A stretch of DNA of 64,000 nucleotides from contig NW_008805094.1 of assembly GCF_000004825.1 (NCBI RefSeq), forward strand, positions 62,001 through 126,000, read 5' to 3'. The DNA comes from Heterostelium album PN500 (Eukaryota > Evosea > Eumycetozoa > Acytosteliales > Acytosteliaceae). Each line of letters begins with the position of its first letter. The stretch's first letter is position 1. The notes under the pieces were generated by a model. The model was given only the letters and a program-made list of their open reading frames with translations, was not told the DNA's origin and searched no databases. Positions 47,493 to 60,017 of the stretch are shown here, in pieces. The position numbers and the translations under genes are program-made.

Positions 47493-48085
47493 AGTAATCT
47501 ATATCGATCTTGTTTATTATATATTTAAAAATAACAATTAAAACCGCTGAATGATTATAAAAAAAAATATATTTTTTTACTTGATAAAATAATTTATCTA
47601 AATCGTTGCATTAATTTAACTCATTGGTCAATTATATCAACATAATATTAGAGAAGAATTAATTGTTAATTTTTTTTGTAAACATTGTTATAAATTTTTA
47701 TTAGATACAACCATATAAGAGAAATATCTTCTACAACTATGGACGATTGCCAAGTATGTAACCGTTACCAGTGCGACTGCTATTGTTTTCTGGAACACAA
47801 AGAGATCTCGAATTACTCTTTTTATTAAGAAAATTAATTCTTTGAATTAAACCACACGGAATATGCACATAATATTCATTTTCTTATAAATCTTTAAATT
47901 AAAAGGGAAATTTCTATAATTGTAGTTATTTTAATATAAATCTACATCAATATTTATAATAATTTAAACAAAACCAATAAATTACTTATGATAATCTTGA
48001 ATTTTTTTATAAATTATATCAAAAATATTTTTAAATTAAATATCTCAATATATCAAAACTCTCTTGATGTGTCAATCGTAACCTT
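47493..48085. other. Intergenic region holding a Cys-rich micro-ORF
   Basis: AT-rich except for about 47735-47830, which is richer in G and C and open in more than one frame. See the micro-ORF entry. The rest shows nothing supportable. Confidence 0.5.
47739..47828 (+). CDS. Possible 29-residue Cys-rich micropeptide (or exon of a small membrane protein)
   Basis: An ATG opens a frame reading MDDCQVCNRYQCDCYCFLEH, then KEISNYSFY and a stop: five Cys in 16 residues in a CxxC and CxCxC arrangement, reminiscent of metal-binding peptides. The same DNA in another frame reads LLQLWTIAKYVTVTSATAIV, a plausible membrane helix followed by a basic tail, which would need an upstream exon that I cannot find. 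Either or neither may be real. Confidence 0.2.
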   Translation: MDDCQVCNRYQCDCYCFLEHKEISNYSFY

Positions 48086-48785
48086 TTATTTGAATAATGC
48101 ACAGTTTGAAATAAAATTAAAGATTGGTTGTGTTCTTATTGCAGTGTGAAGATGAGTGGGAACTATTATTTTAATGATCGACTCATCGTCTTTATCTTTT
48201 TCTTTCGAATAAACTTCATAGGTTTTACCGATTAATTCGATAATGAATTTCAAGGATGCCTGAATAGATAAAAAAAGGTCATGTTAGTTTTACATTTTCC
48301 AATTATTTATTTTTTACGATATCATTGTATCTTACCATATATAAAACTTCAGTTGCATTCAAATCATCTAAATTGATGTTTAACAAAGAAACCACCTCTT
48401 TTATGAATTGGATTTGATGAGTACCACTTGAATATCGTTTATTATTCAATAAAACCATTTGGCTCTGTGTAGAAGCAAAAAAACATTGTTAATAGATGTT
48501 AGATTGGAATATAGATTAGACAAAGCGAAATAAAATAGTTACTCTTGGATCAGGTGATGGTTGTTTTGATTCAGAATCGAAATACGATGGATAGGTGATA
48601 CGAATTTGTGGGAATGAGCTGTTTAATGTTGTATATGATGTCAGACATGCAACACTACCACAGTGACGCTGTTTTTGATCAAAAAAGTCTGGTGTGTGGC
48701 CGGTACCACAGTATTTACAAAAGAAAATGGGATAGGGTCCAAGTGTTTTCTTGAGTGGTAGGTTGATCGTTGAGCTTATCATTTG

Positions 48786-48821
<36 letters not shown>

Positions 48822-50086
48822 GATTGTATTCGGTGTGATATTGCTAGTGAGTATTGAACTGTTATTCATAACCAACGTTGATTTCGGTTCATTGAAGGCC
48901 ACTGTCGTTGGTGTTGTCGCTGTTGTTGAAGAGGACGAGGAGGAAGAGGAAGTAGCTGCCGATGGTGAAAATAATGAGAGTGCCCATTGTGGTAGTGTAG
49001 GTTGTTGTTGTTGTGGTTGTGCTGCAGGTGCAGGTTTCTTAAATTTAGTTGCTTTTGGTTTTGGTGTTTGTATAGTTGGTGAAGGTAAAGGTGATTTACT
49101 CTCTTCTGTCTTTACAGGAATATTGTTGGTGATTGGTATAGTAGAAGTAGAGACGACAGCATTGGCTGTACTATTATTATCTCTAGGTGAAATTAGTTCT
49201 TGCTTAACTGTTATATTATCAATATTATTGATTGTTTTAATAGATGTATCTTGCTTTTCATTATTATTTGTTTCTTTTGACTCTAAACTATTATTATTAT
49301 TATTATTATCTATTGTAGGTTTATCTTGTATCCTATCTTTAAGGTCAGTATCTTTGTCTATAATATTACTACTAGTGGTGATGTTGTTGTTGTTGTTGTT
49401 ATCTTTGCTATCTTTATCTTTGAGTGCTTCATTGTTATGCTGCTCTTTATCAGTAAGTTTATCATTTTCCTTCTCTCTTTTGGTTGCTTTTTCCAAAAGA
49501 AAGTGTGCTCTTTGTAGATCAGTCATTGGAGTATGTTTGTGCTCTTTACACCAATCAATGATATCTCTTAAAGTAAAACTAGTATTTAGCTTCTTGTTGA
49601 TTGACTTTCTAATTAATTTAAAGCGACGATACTGTAATGATATTAAATGAAATGTTAGTGATTATTATATCATTTTTAATAAAAGCTATATACCTCTGTT
49701 GATTTCTGTTTACCGACAGTCCATGACTTCCATTCTTCTAAAGATGAAGCTATTCTATATGGGAATTTAGATTTATTATCTTTTTCTAATGTTAAATATA
49801 GATTGTTAGTATCTTGGATTTAAATATTAAAAATTGATTCTCTCATAATTACCTCTTATCGTTGGATATCTAGTTGCAAGTGATTTAAGCTGTTCAAAAA
49901 CAGTCTCTGATTCAATGGTTAAAACTGCTGAAATATCTCGCTTCTTACTTGATTTACTTTTTTGATTATTATCATTCTTAAAATCACTATCTTCTTTATC
50001 ATCTTTCTCTTTCTCTTTTTCTTTTTCTTTTACTGTATCTTTTTCTTTATCTTTATCTTGTTCTTTCTCATTCTCTTTTTCTTCAC

Positions 50087-50123
<37 letters not shown>

Positions 50124-50902
50124 TAATTCTTCAATCTTTGATTTTAATAACAATTTTTCTCTTTGGTCAAAAAAGAACCTATCTAAATTAATATCAGTTG
50201 TAGTCTCACCACCGACAGTGGTAATACCATATTGTATTGGAAGTTGATTTAACTAATTAACAAGTACAAGTAAGCTATGTTAGATGATAATCGATCAAAC
50301 AAAGATATTATTGCTTACCTTTAAATTATGAAATATATCTATTGGTTTGTTCCTGTGATCCTTAAAGAAAAGTGTAACACGTACGGTAAACTCACCCCAG
50401 CCTCTTCTAGTGATATGGAATGGTGGATGCTCAAGTTCGATAATGTCGTTCGGTGCAAATGAATCGTGAAGATAGACTCTTACTTTTTTGATAAAGTATG
50501 AAAGATCTGGTTCTGCTTCAGGTCCTCTGACATACACCTTCCATTTATGAGTTGATTTGTCTGCACCTCTCTGATCAGGTGCTATTTGTGTCGATGTGTT
50601 ACCAACAATAATTCTCTTTTTAACATAGAATCTTGAACTAGATTCCTCTGGTAGATTGGTATTCGTAGATGATGATGATAATGGTGATACCACTGGTGTT
50701 GTTGGTGATGGTAATTGTGTTTCACCTGTTACTGCCGATGCTGCTGCTGCTGCCGTTGATGACGATGTGGTTGTAGTAGTGGTTGTTGTTGTTGTGGTTG
50801 GCTTCTTTTTCTTTGTTAAAGGAAGATAAGGTTTGCTTGGAGTATTAGAGTTTGGTGGAAATTGAATTACATTGTTACTAGTTTGTAAAAGTGGATGTGT
50901 TT

Positions 50903-50953
<51 letters not shown>

Positions 50954-52250
50954 TTTTAATATTATTCTCTAAAAGTTCTTTACTGTTTGTTGTTGAGAAT
51001 CCCATGAGTAAATCTCTGGACGGATCATCGTATGGCACCACCTTTTCATCAACAACAATACCACACTTGAGTAGAAGATCATCAAGAGTATCATAGGATA
51101 TTCCATGCTTATTTCTGTTGTGATGTCTAAATCCTGTCATGTTATGGAAGTTCACTCTATGACAAACTCTACACTTTAATCTAATTAGATTATAAACACA
51201 TTAGTTATTAATAAAGCAATATATCTAAACAACAATTAATAGATATTTACTGTAAAAATACACCATCATTTCTTCTATAGTATAATGGATAATCACTATC
51301 ATTCTTTGATTTTTTAGTTGAACCACTGCCAGTGTTGGAAGTCGAAGAGTGATTGGAGGAAGATGAAGATGAGGTTGTCTTCTTGGTTGCCGATAAACTT
51401 GTTGTTGGAGCATCAGTTTTCTTCTTGAAATGTGATGATCGGTATCGCTGCATCTGATTGAGCATCTCCTTGACCTTTAAGATATTGGTATCGATCTTAA
51501 GTAGTTCATCCTCTTTGATATGTATCTCAAGTGTAAACTCTTTTTCAAACAATTTCGAAAGTCTATCGGCTAGCTGTACTCTATCTTTAAATCATAAATA
51601 GTAACTTGTTAGTCAATGAAATGAAACAAAATATTCGATAACATAAACAAACCTTGTTGATTATTAATGATAAGCTTTCTCCTTAGCTTTGAAAGTGATT
51701 GATTTAATATTGAAAATAAACTTGTATCATTCTGTCGATTATTGTTGTTATTGTTATTGTCATCGTTGTTGTCATAAGTGTAATGATGTCGTTGCGTCAG
51801 GGTCATTGGTTGACGAACATCTTCACCATCAACATCATCAGCAACAGAAGAATCATCATTACTCTTTTTCAGGTTATCTTTTCTTGTTGCTGTTGCTGTA
51901 GTTGTATTTATAATGATTGTGTTACTATTATTATTTTTTTGTATAACATTATTTAATTCATTTAGCTTGCTATCTAATTGTAATTTATGATTATTTAAAA
52001 GTGATGTGTAGTTTTGATTCAGTTGATCGATATGTAATCTTTGAATCTCTAAGAGTTGCTTGGTAAACTCTAAATATTTAGGATCACCTTGAAACTGTTG
52101 TTGTTGTTGTTGACTCGTCAACAAAGTATCTACAGCCAACTGATATGAATCAACCACATTATTACTACTAATATTATCTTTATTGCTATTAGTATCTGTT
52201 AAAGCATTGTTCTGGTTCACACTCATCGATGATTTGTCTTCATGACTCAT
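48086..52250 (-). CDS. YEATS-domain chromatin protein (YEATS2-like)
   Basis: Eight exons, complement(join(48086..48259, 48336..48464, 48543..49631, 49694..49812, 49853..50252, 50319..51180, 51251..51584, 51653..52250)), give 1234 residues in phase. Order: Asn/Gln-rich N-terminus with a helical segment; an atypical zinc finger at about residues 313-336 ([19 protein letters not shown]); a poly-Gln tract; the YEATS domain at about 490-610 ([50 protein letters not shown]); an Asn/Glu/Lys-rich linker; a second Cys cluster near 1100 ([14 protein letters not shown]...HCGSVAC); and a helical C-terminus. YEATS domains read acylated lysines on histones. Order and C-terminal Cys cluster resemble YEATS2, a subunit of the ATAC acetyltransferase complex. 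Intron 49813-49852 is only 40 bases. Confidence 0.87.
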
Positions 52251-52830
52251 ATCTTTTAAGTAAAATTAAATTGATTAAAAAGCTATGATTGTTGTGCTCT
52301 TCAAATTAAAAAAAAAAAAAAAATTTAAAATCTTAAATAATTTTTAAAGTTCTCAAAAAAATTAGAATTATTATTATTTCATTTTCTTGTAAAATTTTGT
52401 TGCCCTTCAAAAAAATAATAATATTTTTAATTTATTATTATTTTAGTTTCAAATTTCCTCAGTTGAAATAAAATATTGTTTATTTTTATCATTAAATAAT
52501 TAGAAGTTCTATTCGAAAAATTGTCTGAAAAATCAATTTCATTATAAATTTAAAAAATAAATAAACTTTAGATATTTAAAAATAAAAAATAAATTGATCA
52601 ATTTATTAATATAGAATTATATTTTATGATTACTTGTGTGTCTATTATTGTTTTGCAAACCCGAATGACAAAACAGTTGGAAAAAGTGTGTGGGAAAAAT
52701 ATAAATCTTTCATTTTTCTCAGATCAAAAAACGAGTAATTTTTTTTTTTTTTTTTTTAATAAATCTATCTTTTTATCTCTTTTTTTTTTTTTTTTTGTAT
52801 ATTTTATATATATTTGTAACAACAAAAACT
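52251..52830. other. Divergent intergenic region between YEATS and qng1 genes
   Basis: AT-rich with long T-runs at 52738-52758 and 52781-52796, just upstream of the qng1 start, of the kind found near dictyostelid transcription starts. No gene supported; a 75-codon frame here is made largely of poly-Phe. Confidence 0.6.
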
Positions 52831-53903
52831 ATGGATGTTTTAGAATTAATTAGAAGCAGTACAGATGTTGTTTGTCAACAATCAAAACATGTAAAGATCA
52901 ACGATGCAAATCTGACAAAAGAGTGTCATGAATTCGTAACGCAACACAAGATCAAAGCACACAAAGAGATTTGGGCAGACAATGACTTTCATTTTTGTGA
53001 TGTCGACAGAACACAACCTGCAGGTCACCCAACCTATCAATCAGAGTTGACTGCCAAGTTTATTATCGTTTTAGATTGTTTGAATCACTGTTTCTGGCCA
53101 GACGAATCGTTGGAGTATCACCATCTTGGAAATGGTTTGAAGCGAACACTACTCGCCGACTCCAAGGCATTCGATGCCGATCGTCTCATCACCGTTACAC
53201 CAGAGATATTGAAGCAATGGTTCGACAGAGAGCTACCAAACGCTGAAGAAAGATGTCGTCTCCTCCAAGAAGTTGGACACGCACTCATTGAGCACTTTAA
53301 CGGTAGCATTCGTGAATTGATTCTCTCTGCAAAAAACAGTGCATCTAAATTGGTTGATGTAAGTAGTAGTAGCAGTAGTAATAATAATTAATTATAATAA
53401 TAATAAGAAAGTTATTAATTAATCTTTATTAATAATAATCATAATAATAATAATAGATTGTAACAAGATATTTCTGGGGATTCAGAGATAGTACTGTATA
53501 TAAAGGAAGACAAGTATTCTTGTATAAGAGAGCACAGATTTTTGTAGGTGATTTATGGGGTGCATACGAAGGAAAAGGTCTTGGTCATTTCAACGACATC
53601 GAACGTTTGACAATGTTTGCCGACTATCGTGTACCACAAATTCTGAGGGAAATGGGTATCTTGGAGTACAGCGAAGAACTCTCAAAGTTGGTCGACAACA
53701 AACAAGAGATTCCAGTTGGTTCCGAGATGGAGGTTGAAATTAGAGCAGTCACCGTTCAAGCTGTCGAGAAAATGAGAGATGTATTCAACGCCAATCAATG
53801 TAACCTTTTAGCTTTGGAGATCGATTGGATGCTTTGGGGTAGAGGTGAAGCAATGTTGGATAGATTACCACCACACCACCGTACTTTTACCATATTTTAT
53901 TAA
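52831..53903 (+). CDS. qng1: Queuosine 5'-phosphate N-glycosylase (Qng1, DUF2419)
   Basis: Two exons, join(52831..53358, 53457..53903), give 324 residues (human about 341). Family landmarks in order: FHFCDVDRTQPAGHPTYQSE, LDCLNHCFWPDE, RLLQEVGHALIEHF, TRYFWGFRDSTVYKGRQVFL, KRAQIFVGDLWGAYEGKG, TMFADYRVPQILREMG, and near the end LLALEIDWMLWGRGE, where the Asp of the DWxLW motif is the catalytic residue. The enzyme releases queuine base from queuosine nucleotide so it can be reused to modify position 34 of tRNAs. Eukaryotes cannot make queuine and salvage it, here probably from bacterial food. Confidence 0.93.
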
Positions 53904-53997
53904 ATAAAATAATAAAATAAATATTTATTATGTAAAACCTCCCTGAAAAAAATTAAATATCTATAAACATGTTGAACAAAAAAAAAAAAAAAAAGAT

Positions 53998-54041
<44 letters not shown>

Positions 54042-54234
54042 AGTTATAACCTAATTAATTATTTAGTTTTTAAATATTTAAATTATTTATTCTTATTATT
54101 ATTATGTTATGATCATTAATTATATTATATATTTATTTTTTGGATATCTTTTGTTTTTTGTTTTTTTTTTTTGTTATCAAATGTTTAGGTTTGATGATCT
54201 TTCTTTTTAACAGAGAACATCAACGCGCTCGAGT
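53904..54234. other. Convergent 3' region with TA microsatellite
   Basis: Spacer between the 3' ends of qng1 and eif3l. Contains a pure TA repeat at about 54005-54039 and T-runs; no gene. Confidence 0.65.
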
Positions 54235-55721
54235 TTAAAAGATAGTTTTAAGGGAACCTTCGAATTTAAGGATTGAGTTGATGAATGAATCGGTTTCTTT
54301 GGCGTGGAAACGGTTGTCGATGTGAATCATATCTTGGTCGATGGTGAAGTCGATGTCCATTTGGTTGTTCCATTTGTTGTCACCCTTACCCAAGACGTTG
54401 ATGAGCTTGTGTTTGTAGCAGGTGAGTTTAACACGGAGATCCTCTGGATCCATTTGGAGGAGGGTCGCCAATTTCTGGATGGAGATACTAGAGTAGAGTG
54501 TGATATAACTACGAATGGTGGTCAACAATGATTGTTGCTTGACCTCTTCGATGAACAGCGAGAGTTGGAGACGGGGTGGGTCAAACACTGTCTGGTTCAA
54601 TCCAGAGATGTACGGTGACACTGGTCCGACACAACGTGGTGATGCGAAAGTAAAGAGCTCTTCGTAGACAGCGATCTCTCCCTTTTGCATTCTGAGTAAT
54701 TTTTCACCAAACTTCTCTTTCAACAAGTTGTTTACGTTCTCGTCGATCTTGCTTGGGTATAATGCTTGACAGATGGCCAACAAAGCATACATTTTATCAA
54801 TCTTTTTCTCATTCTATAAAATAAAGATATAATGCAACGATTATTAATATTACTAATAAATATTAAATTATGATTGTGTAAACTTACATGATCGGCTTGG
54901 AAGTTTTGAGCCTTTGATTTCGAAGCCATTGAAATTAAAATGGTATTCAATGCTTTGTTTGCTTCGTTGTATCTTCTTGACATAAGATAGGCATAGGCGA
55001 GATAATAGTATAAGGTAATATGACAAGCAGTTACAAATGTATACATAGCCTATTAATTAATAATTAGTTTAATTTGTTAATAAAGTTGATTGATTGATTG
55101 ATTATTATTTGTTACATACTCTTTTACCCATATCGATTAATTCCAATGTCTTTAATGCCAAAGTGTAATCACCGAGTAAACATTGTACACGAACCAAACT
55201 TATAATACTGTAATAACCGAGCATCTTGTAGACTGGATGAGAACAAAAGTCGTCGAGCGAGGATTCGGTACCAGAGGCGGGACTGTTGAAGATCTGTGAT
55301 TTTCTGATGAGGAAGTAGAGGTATTGAATGACAGAGGTGGTATCCCAGATATCTGGATTCTCACTCAAGAATTCAACATCGGACTTCTTTAATTTAGCCT
55401 TGGCAAAGGTGTGATATTGATAGACAAACTCATCGACAATATCCCAAACCCATGCATTTGGCAAATCGATTTCGACTTCGGTTGGTGTTTGAGCGTCGAG
55501 AAGTGTGTTGAAAATCAATGCATAGTTTTGCCATGACTCTACACACACATGAATATTTGGTTGACTTACACGTGCATAATAATAACGATAGTAAATCTCC
55601 TTATATAATAAAATAAAGAATTTATCAGTGACTAAAAAATAATAATAATAATAATAATAAAATAAATAATAAATAATAAAAAATAAAGATGTTAGTTTAA
55701 ACAAAGTTTTTAAATAGCTAT

Positions 55722-55754
<33 letters not shown>

Positions 55755-56365
55755 TACATACAGTTATTTTCATCGATTCTATCACCTAATAATGCAAGGA
55801 ATACTTCTACGGTTGGAAGTGCACAATTTGGATAGTAGATTTCACATGAACGGAAAAAGTTGTCATAAGACAAGAGAATGTCTTGATGTGATTGTGAACG
55901 GAAGTTGTTGAGGAAGGTGATCATGTAGTTGACGACTGGGGTGTAAAGTACGGTGGCTGGTGGGAGGAAGTTCAAGAATTGGTTAGATCCTTGTTGTTGA
56001 GCTTGTTGTGCTTGTTGGTATTGGTGGAGTTGTTGCAACTGTTGTGGATTCAAACTAATTGGGAATGACTCAACATTGGCGGGTGGCTTACGATGCTTTC
56101 CACCTTGTTGTTGTCCTTGTCCACCTTGTTGTTGTTGCTGTTGTTGACCATCTTGTTGTTGACCACCTTGTTGATGATTGTTTTGATTACGGTTCTTTCC
56201 ACCACCAGCTTGTCTGTTGTTGTTACCTCCTTGCTGATTATTACGTTGTTGACCACCTTGACGTTGCTGATTGTTGTTATTCTTACGTTGGTGTTGTGGT
56301 CTACCACCTTGTTGTTGTTGTTGCTGTTGTTGTTGCTCGGCAACTGGTGCAGATGAAGACTCCAT
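54235..56365 (-). CDS. eif3l: Translation initiation factor eIF3 subunit l
   Basis: Four exons, complement(join(54235..54813, 54888..55049, 55120..55631, 55762..56365)), give 618 residues. The N-terminus (about 110 residues) is a Gln/Asn/Gly-rich low-complexity extension not found in animal eIF3l. From there the match is continuous: [100 protein letters not shown], then the PCI domain ending in [20 protein letters not shown]. eIF3l is a PCI-type subunit of the eIF3 scaffold that recruits mRNA and the 40S subunit. The start codon lies head to head with eif3a. Confidence 0.94.
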
Positions 56366-56749
56366 ATTGTTGCTATTATCTAAACTAAATTAACTAATCT
56401 AAAATAGAACAATATTACTATTATCAATCAATCAATCCAACAATAATAACAAAAATTGAAAAAAACTTTTTTTGTTGAACTTTAAATTTATTTTATTTTA
56501 TTTTTTTTGTAATTTTTTTGACGACTAAAAAAAAAATTAAGCTTTCCAACACAATTCACAAAAGTTTTTTCGTAACGTTGAACTAACTCAACAACAACCA
56601 TCCCTTTTAAAAAACAATTTTTTTTGATTAACTATTAAGTCGACTATTATTAATTGTTTGACCTAATATATCAATTAACATATTTTTTTATTGATTCTTT
56701 AATTATTTAATATTAATATTAATTTATTATAAATCAATTTAAATAAAAC
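56366..56749. promoter_or_regulatory. Shared 384-bp region between eif3l and eif3a
   Basis: The start codons of two eIF3 subunit genes face away from each other across 384 bp. T-runs at 56466-56520 and AT-rich DNA fit dictyostelid promoters. A common regulatory region for two subunits of one complex is likely. Confidence 0.55.
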
Positions 56750-59700
56750 ATGTCTCAATATCTAGTTGTCAATGAACAATGTTTGACAAAGGCAAATGGT
56801 AAGTTAATATTAACTTATTAGATTCAATATCTATTTTAAAAATATTATAGATGATCATATATATATATATTAATATAAATTTATTATTATTATTATTATT
56901 ATTATTATAGAATTTGTTCAAATGGGACAACCAATTGCAGCTTTGGACACAATGAGAGAGTTATTGTTGTTCAGAAACATTTGGCATCCATCGTTGGAAC
57001 ATGTCATGTCGTTGTATATCAGATTGTGTGTTGATATTCAACCAGGTACACCAGCAGCAAGAGATCAAGTGTTATACATTAAGGATGGTCTTCATCAATA
57101 TCGTGGATCACTCACCAATCAAAAGGAGTTCAACGTTGTTCCATTGGACAATATCTTGAGAGATTTGTTGACTCGTTTGGATGCCAAGCTCGAGGAAGCC
57201 AAGAGTGCTGCCGCCGCAGCTTCCGAAGGTCTCGAAGCCGAGGCTGCCGCTGCCATCACCGAAGAGAAATTGAACCCACAATTGAAATTGATGTCGGAAG
57301 TCTACCAAATCCTCTTGGATATCCTCAAGCACAACAAGCTCGAAGCTATCTACCAGAAGATCTCTGCACAAGCCATCAACTTTTGTCAAGTCTATGACCG
57401 TAAAAAGGATTTCTACAGAATCGGTGAAATCTTCCGTAACCACGTAGAGAACCTCATCAAATCCGCCAATCAATACACCACACCAGACACCATCTACACT
57501 CACATCGATGTTCGTTTCTCACAGTTGAACGCTGCCATCGCCATGGGAATCTGGCAAGAGGCATTCCGTTCCATCGAGGACATCAACAGCTTGTTTGGTT
57601 TGCTCGCCAAGCCAAAGCCAAACGTGTTGGCCGCCTACTTCCAAAAGTTGGCACAAATCTACTGGGTTGCCGGTTCACACCTCCTCCATGCCTACGCTCT
57701 CTACAAGCATCTCTACTACAATAAGACCTACAACACCAACTTCTCCAACGAAGATTCAATGTTGTTCTCCTCGGTCTTGTTGGTTGCCGCCATCTCCTCG
57801 CCAGTCCAAGAGTCATCGCAATCCTCTTTGTTGCAATTCGACGCACAATCACAGAGAAACACATCGTTGGCTTCATTGCTCGGTCTCTCTGCCTATCCAA
57901 AGAGAGAGACTTTCATCGCTGAAGTTCGTCGTATCGCCACCAACGTCTACCCAGAGTTAGCCGATCTCATGAACACCTTTGATCGTCGTAGCTCACCACT
58001 CAACTTGGCCACTCAATTGGCACCAAAGATTGAGTTTATCAAGCAACACCCACAATTGGCCCAATACAACAAGTCATTCCTCAAGACCATCTTCACCAAG
58101 ATCGCTCTCCAAGTCAGTCAAGTCTTTGAGGTCATCAAGATCAGCGAGTTTGTCAAGTTGATCCCATTCTTTGACCGTAATGAAATCGAATTGTTGTTGC
58201 TCGACTCGATCAAGCGTAAATTGATCGGTGCTCGTATCGACCACCGTAATGGTGTTGTCCGTTTCGGTCACTACGACTTTGATTCCGCCAACATCGGTGA
58301 CCAATTGTCCAACTTGGCTCAAGGTGTCCGTAAGGCTCTCAAGATGATCGAGTCCGAGCGTAAGGACGACTCTGCTGCCAAAGTCAAGCGTGAAGTCTAC
58401 GTCAAGATTATCAACAGTTTGGGTGACGAACACCGTCGTATCTTGGCTCGTAAGGAGATCATCGAGAAGAAGAAGATCTACGTCGAGCAACAAGAGCGTC
58501 TCCGTCGTCAACGTGAAGAGGAACAATTGGCTGCCGCCGCTGCCCAAAAGGCAGAGAAGGATCAAGCCATGGTCAAGGAGAACTTGGAGAGACGTGAGAA
58601 TGAGAACAAGGAACCAACTCGTTCTCAAATGATCAATCAAACCATCAACGCCATGGACAAGGCCAAGGTCGAGATGGCCACCAAGGTTGCCAAGCTCTCA
58701 AAGCAAATCTACTATTTGGAGCGTGCCTTCAGACATGAGGAAGTCCCAGTCATCAAGTCTCAACTCGAAGCCAAGCAATCCGAGGACAGAGAATACTTTG
58801 CCGCTCAACAAGCTGAACACCTCGCCAAGCACAAAGAGAGATTCGAATTGGACGTCAAAGAGAAGCACAGACTCGCCAGAATGTTCGACGACATCCAAGC
58901 TCACACCAACAAGGTACTCGACCAAAGAAGACAACACCTCCCAGCATTGCAAAAACAACAACAAGCCAGATTCGAGAAGTTCATGGAGCAACAGGCTGCC
59001 GAACAAGCTGCCAAGAAGGCCAAGAAAGAAGAAGAGAAACGTATTGCCGAAGAGAAGCGTATTCGTGAAGCTGAGGAAGCTGCCCGTCTTGAAAAGGAAA
59101 GACAAGAAGCTTTGGCCAACGAAACTTACTCACAAAGAAAGGAAAGAGAGAGACGTGAAAAGGCTGCCGCCGATGCTGCCGCCGGTGTCTCTCCCAAGGA
59201 AGAAAACTGGAGAGGACGTGATGAGCCAAGACGTGATGAGAGTTGGGGAAGAGAGCCAAGACGTGATGAACCAAGAGAAGGTGGTTGGGGAAGAGAACCA
59301 AGACGTGATGAACCAAGAGAAGGTGGTTGGGGAAGACGTGATGAACCAAGACGTGACGATGGTCCATGGGGAAGACGTGAAGAGCCAAGACGTGACGAAC
59401 CAAGAGAAGGTGGTTGGAGAGATGCTCCAAGAGATGCTCCAAGAGATGCTCCAAGAGATGCTCCAAGAGATGCTCCAAGAGATGCTCCAAGAGATGCTCC
59501 AAGAGATGCTCCAAGAGACGCACCAAGACGTGACGATGGTCCATGGGGAAGAGAACCAAGACGTGATGAACCAAGAGAAGGTGGATGGAGAGATGCTCCA
59601 AGAGATGCTCCAAGAGACGTACCAAGACGTGACGAACCAAGAAGAGAAGAGGGTGGATGGAGAGATGGTCCAAGACGTGATGAGCCAAGAAGAGAAGAAG

Positions 59701-60017
59701 GTGGATGGAGAGAAGGTCCAAGAGACGGACCAAGAGATGGTCCAAGACGTGATGAGCCAAGAAGAGAAGAAGGTGGTTGGAGAGATGGTCCAAGACGTGA
59801 TGAACCAAAACGTGAAGAAGGTGGATGGAGAGATGGTCCAAGAGACGGACCAAGAGATGGTCCAAGAGATGGACAAAGAGGTGGATTCGGTCCAAAGCGT
59901 GACGAACCAAGAGACGGACAAAGAGGTGGATTCGGTCCAAAGCGTGACGAACCAAAGGACAACAAGAACAAGGTTGATGCTGATGGTTGGACCACTGTCG
60001 GAGGAAAGAAGAAATAA
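56750..60017 (+). CDS. eif3a: Translation initiation factor eIF3 subunit a
   Basis: Two exons, join(56750..56798, 56911..60017), give 1051 residues. The 16-codon first exon carries the true start (MSQYLVVNEQCLTKAN). Then: an N-terminal helical region (PIAALDTMRELLLFRNIWHP), a PCI domain around residues 330-500 (KLIPFFDRNEIELLLLDSIK), a long charged coiled coil from about 550 to 830 (EKKKIYVEQQERLRRQREEE), and a C-terminal tail of Arg/Asp/Pro/Gly repeats (DEPRREEGGW and RDAP units), ending DGWTTVGGKK. Human eIF3a also ends in Asp/Arg-rich decapeptide repeats. eIF3a is the core scaffold of eIF3. Codon use is strongly C-ending, as in highly expressed genes. Confidence 0.95.
59218..59960 (+). repeat. 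Nested tandem repeats in the eIF3a C-terminus
   Basis: Degenerate 12- to 36-bp units encode DEPR, EGGW and RDGP motifs. Within them, 59419-59514 holds eight perfect copies of the 12-mer GAGATGCTCCAA (RDAP). Perfect copies mean recent expansion by slippage or unequal exchange. The repeats also create long open shadow frames on both strands. Confidence 0.9.

Noticed and set aside
48787-49650. 287-codon plus-strand frame over the YEATS gene
   Set aside because: It is the antisense of Asn, Gln and Lys codon runs and gives Leu/Val/Ser repeats only.
59419-59514. CRISPR-like regular repeat
   Set aside because: The copies are contiguous with no spacers, lie in a coding frame and the genome is eukaryotic.
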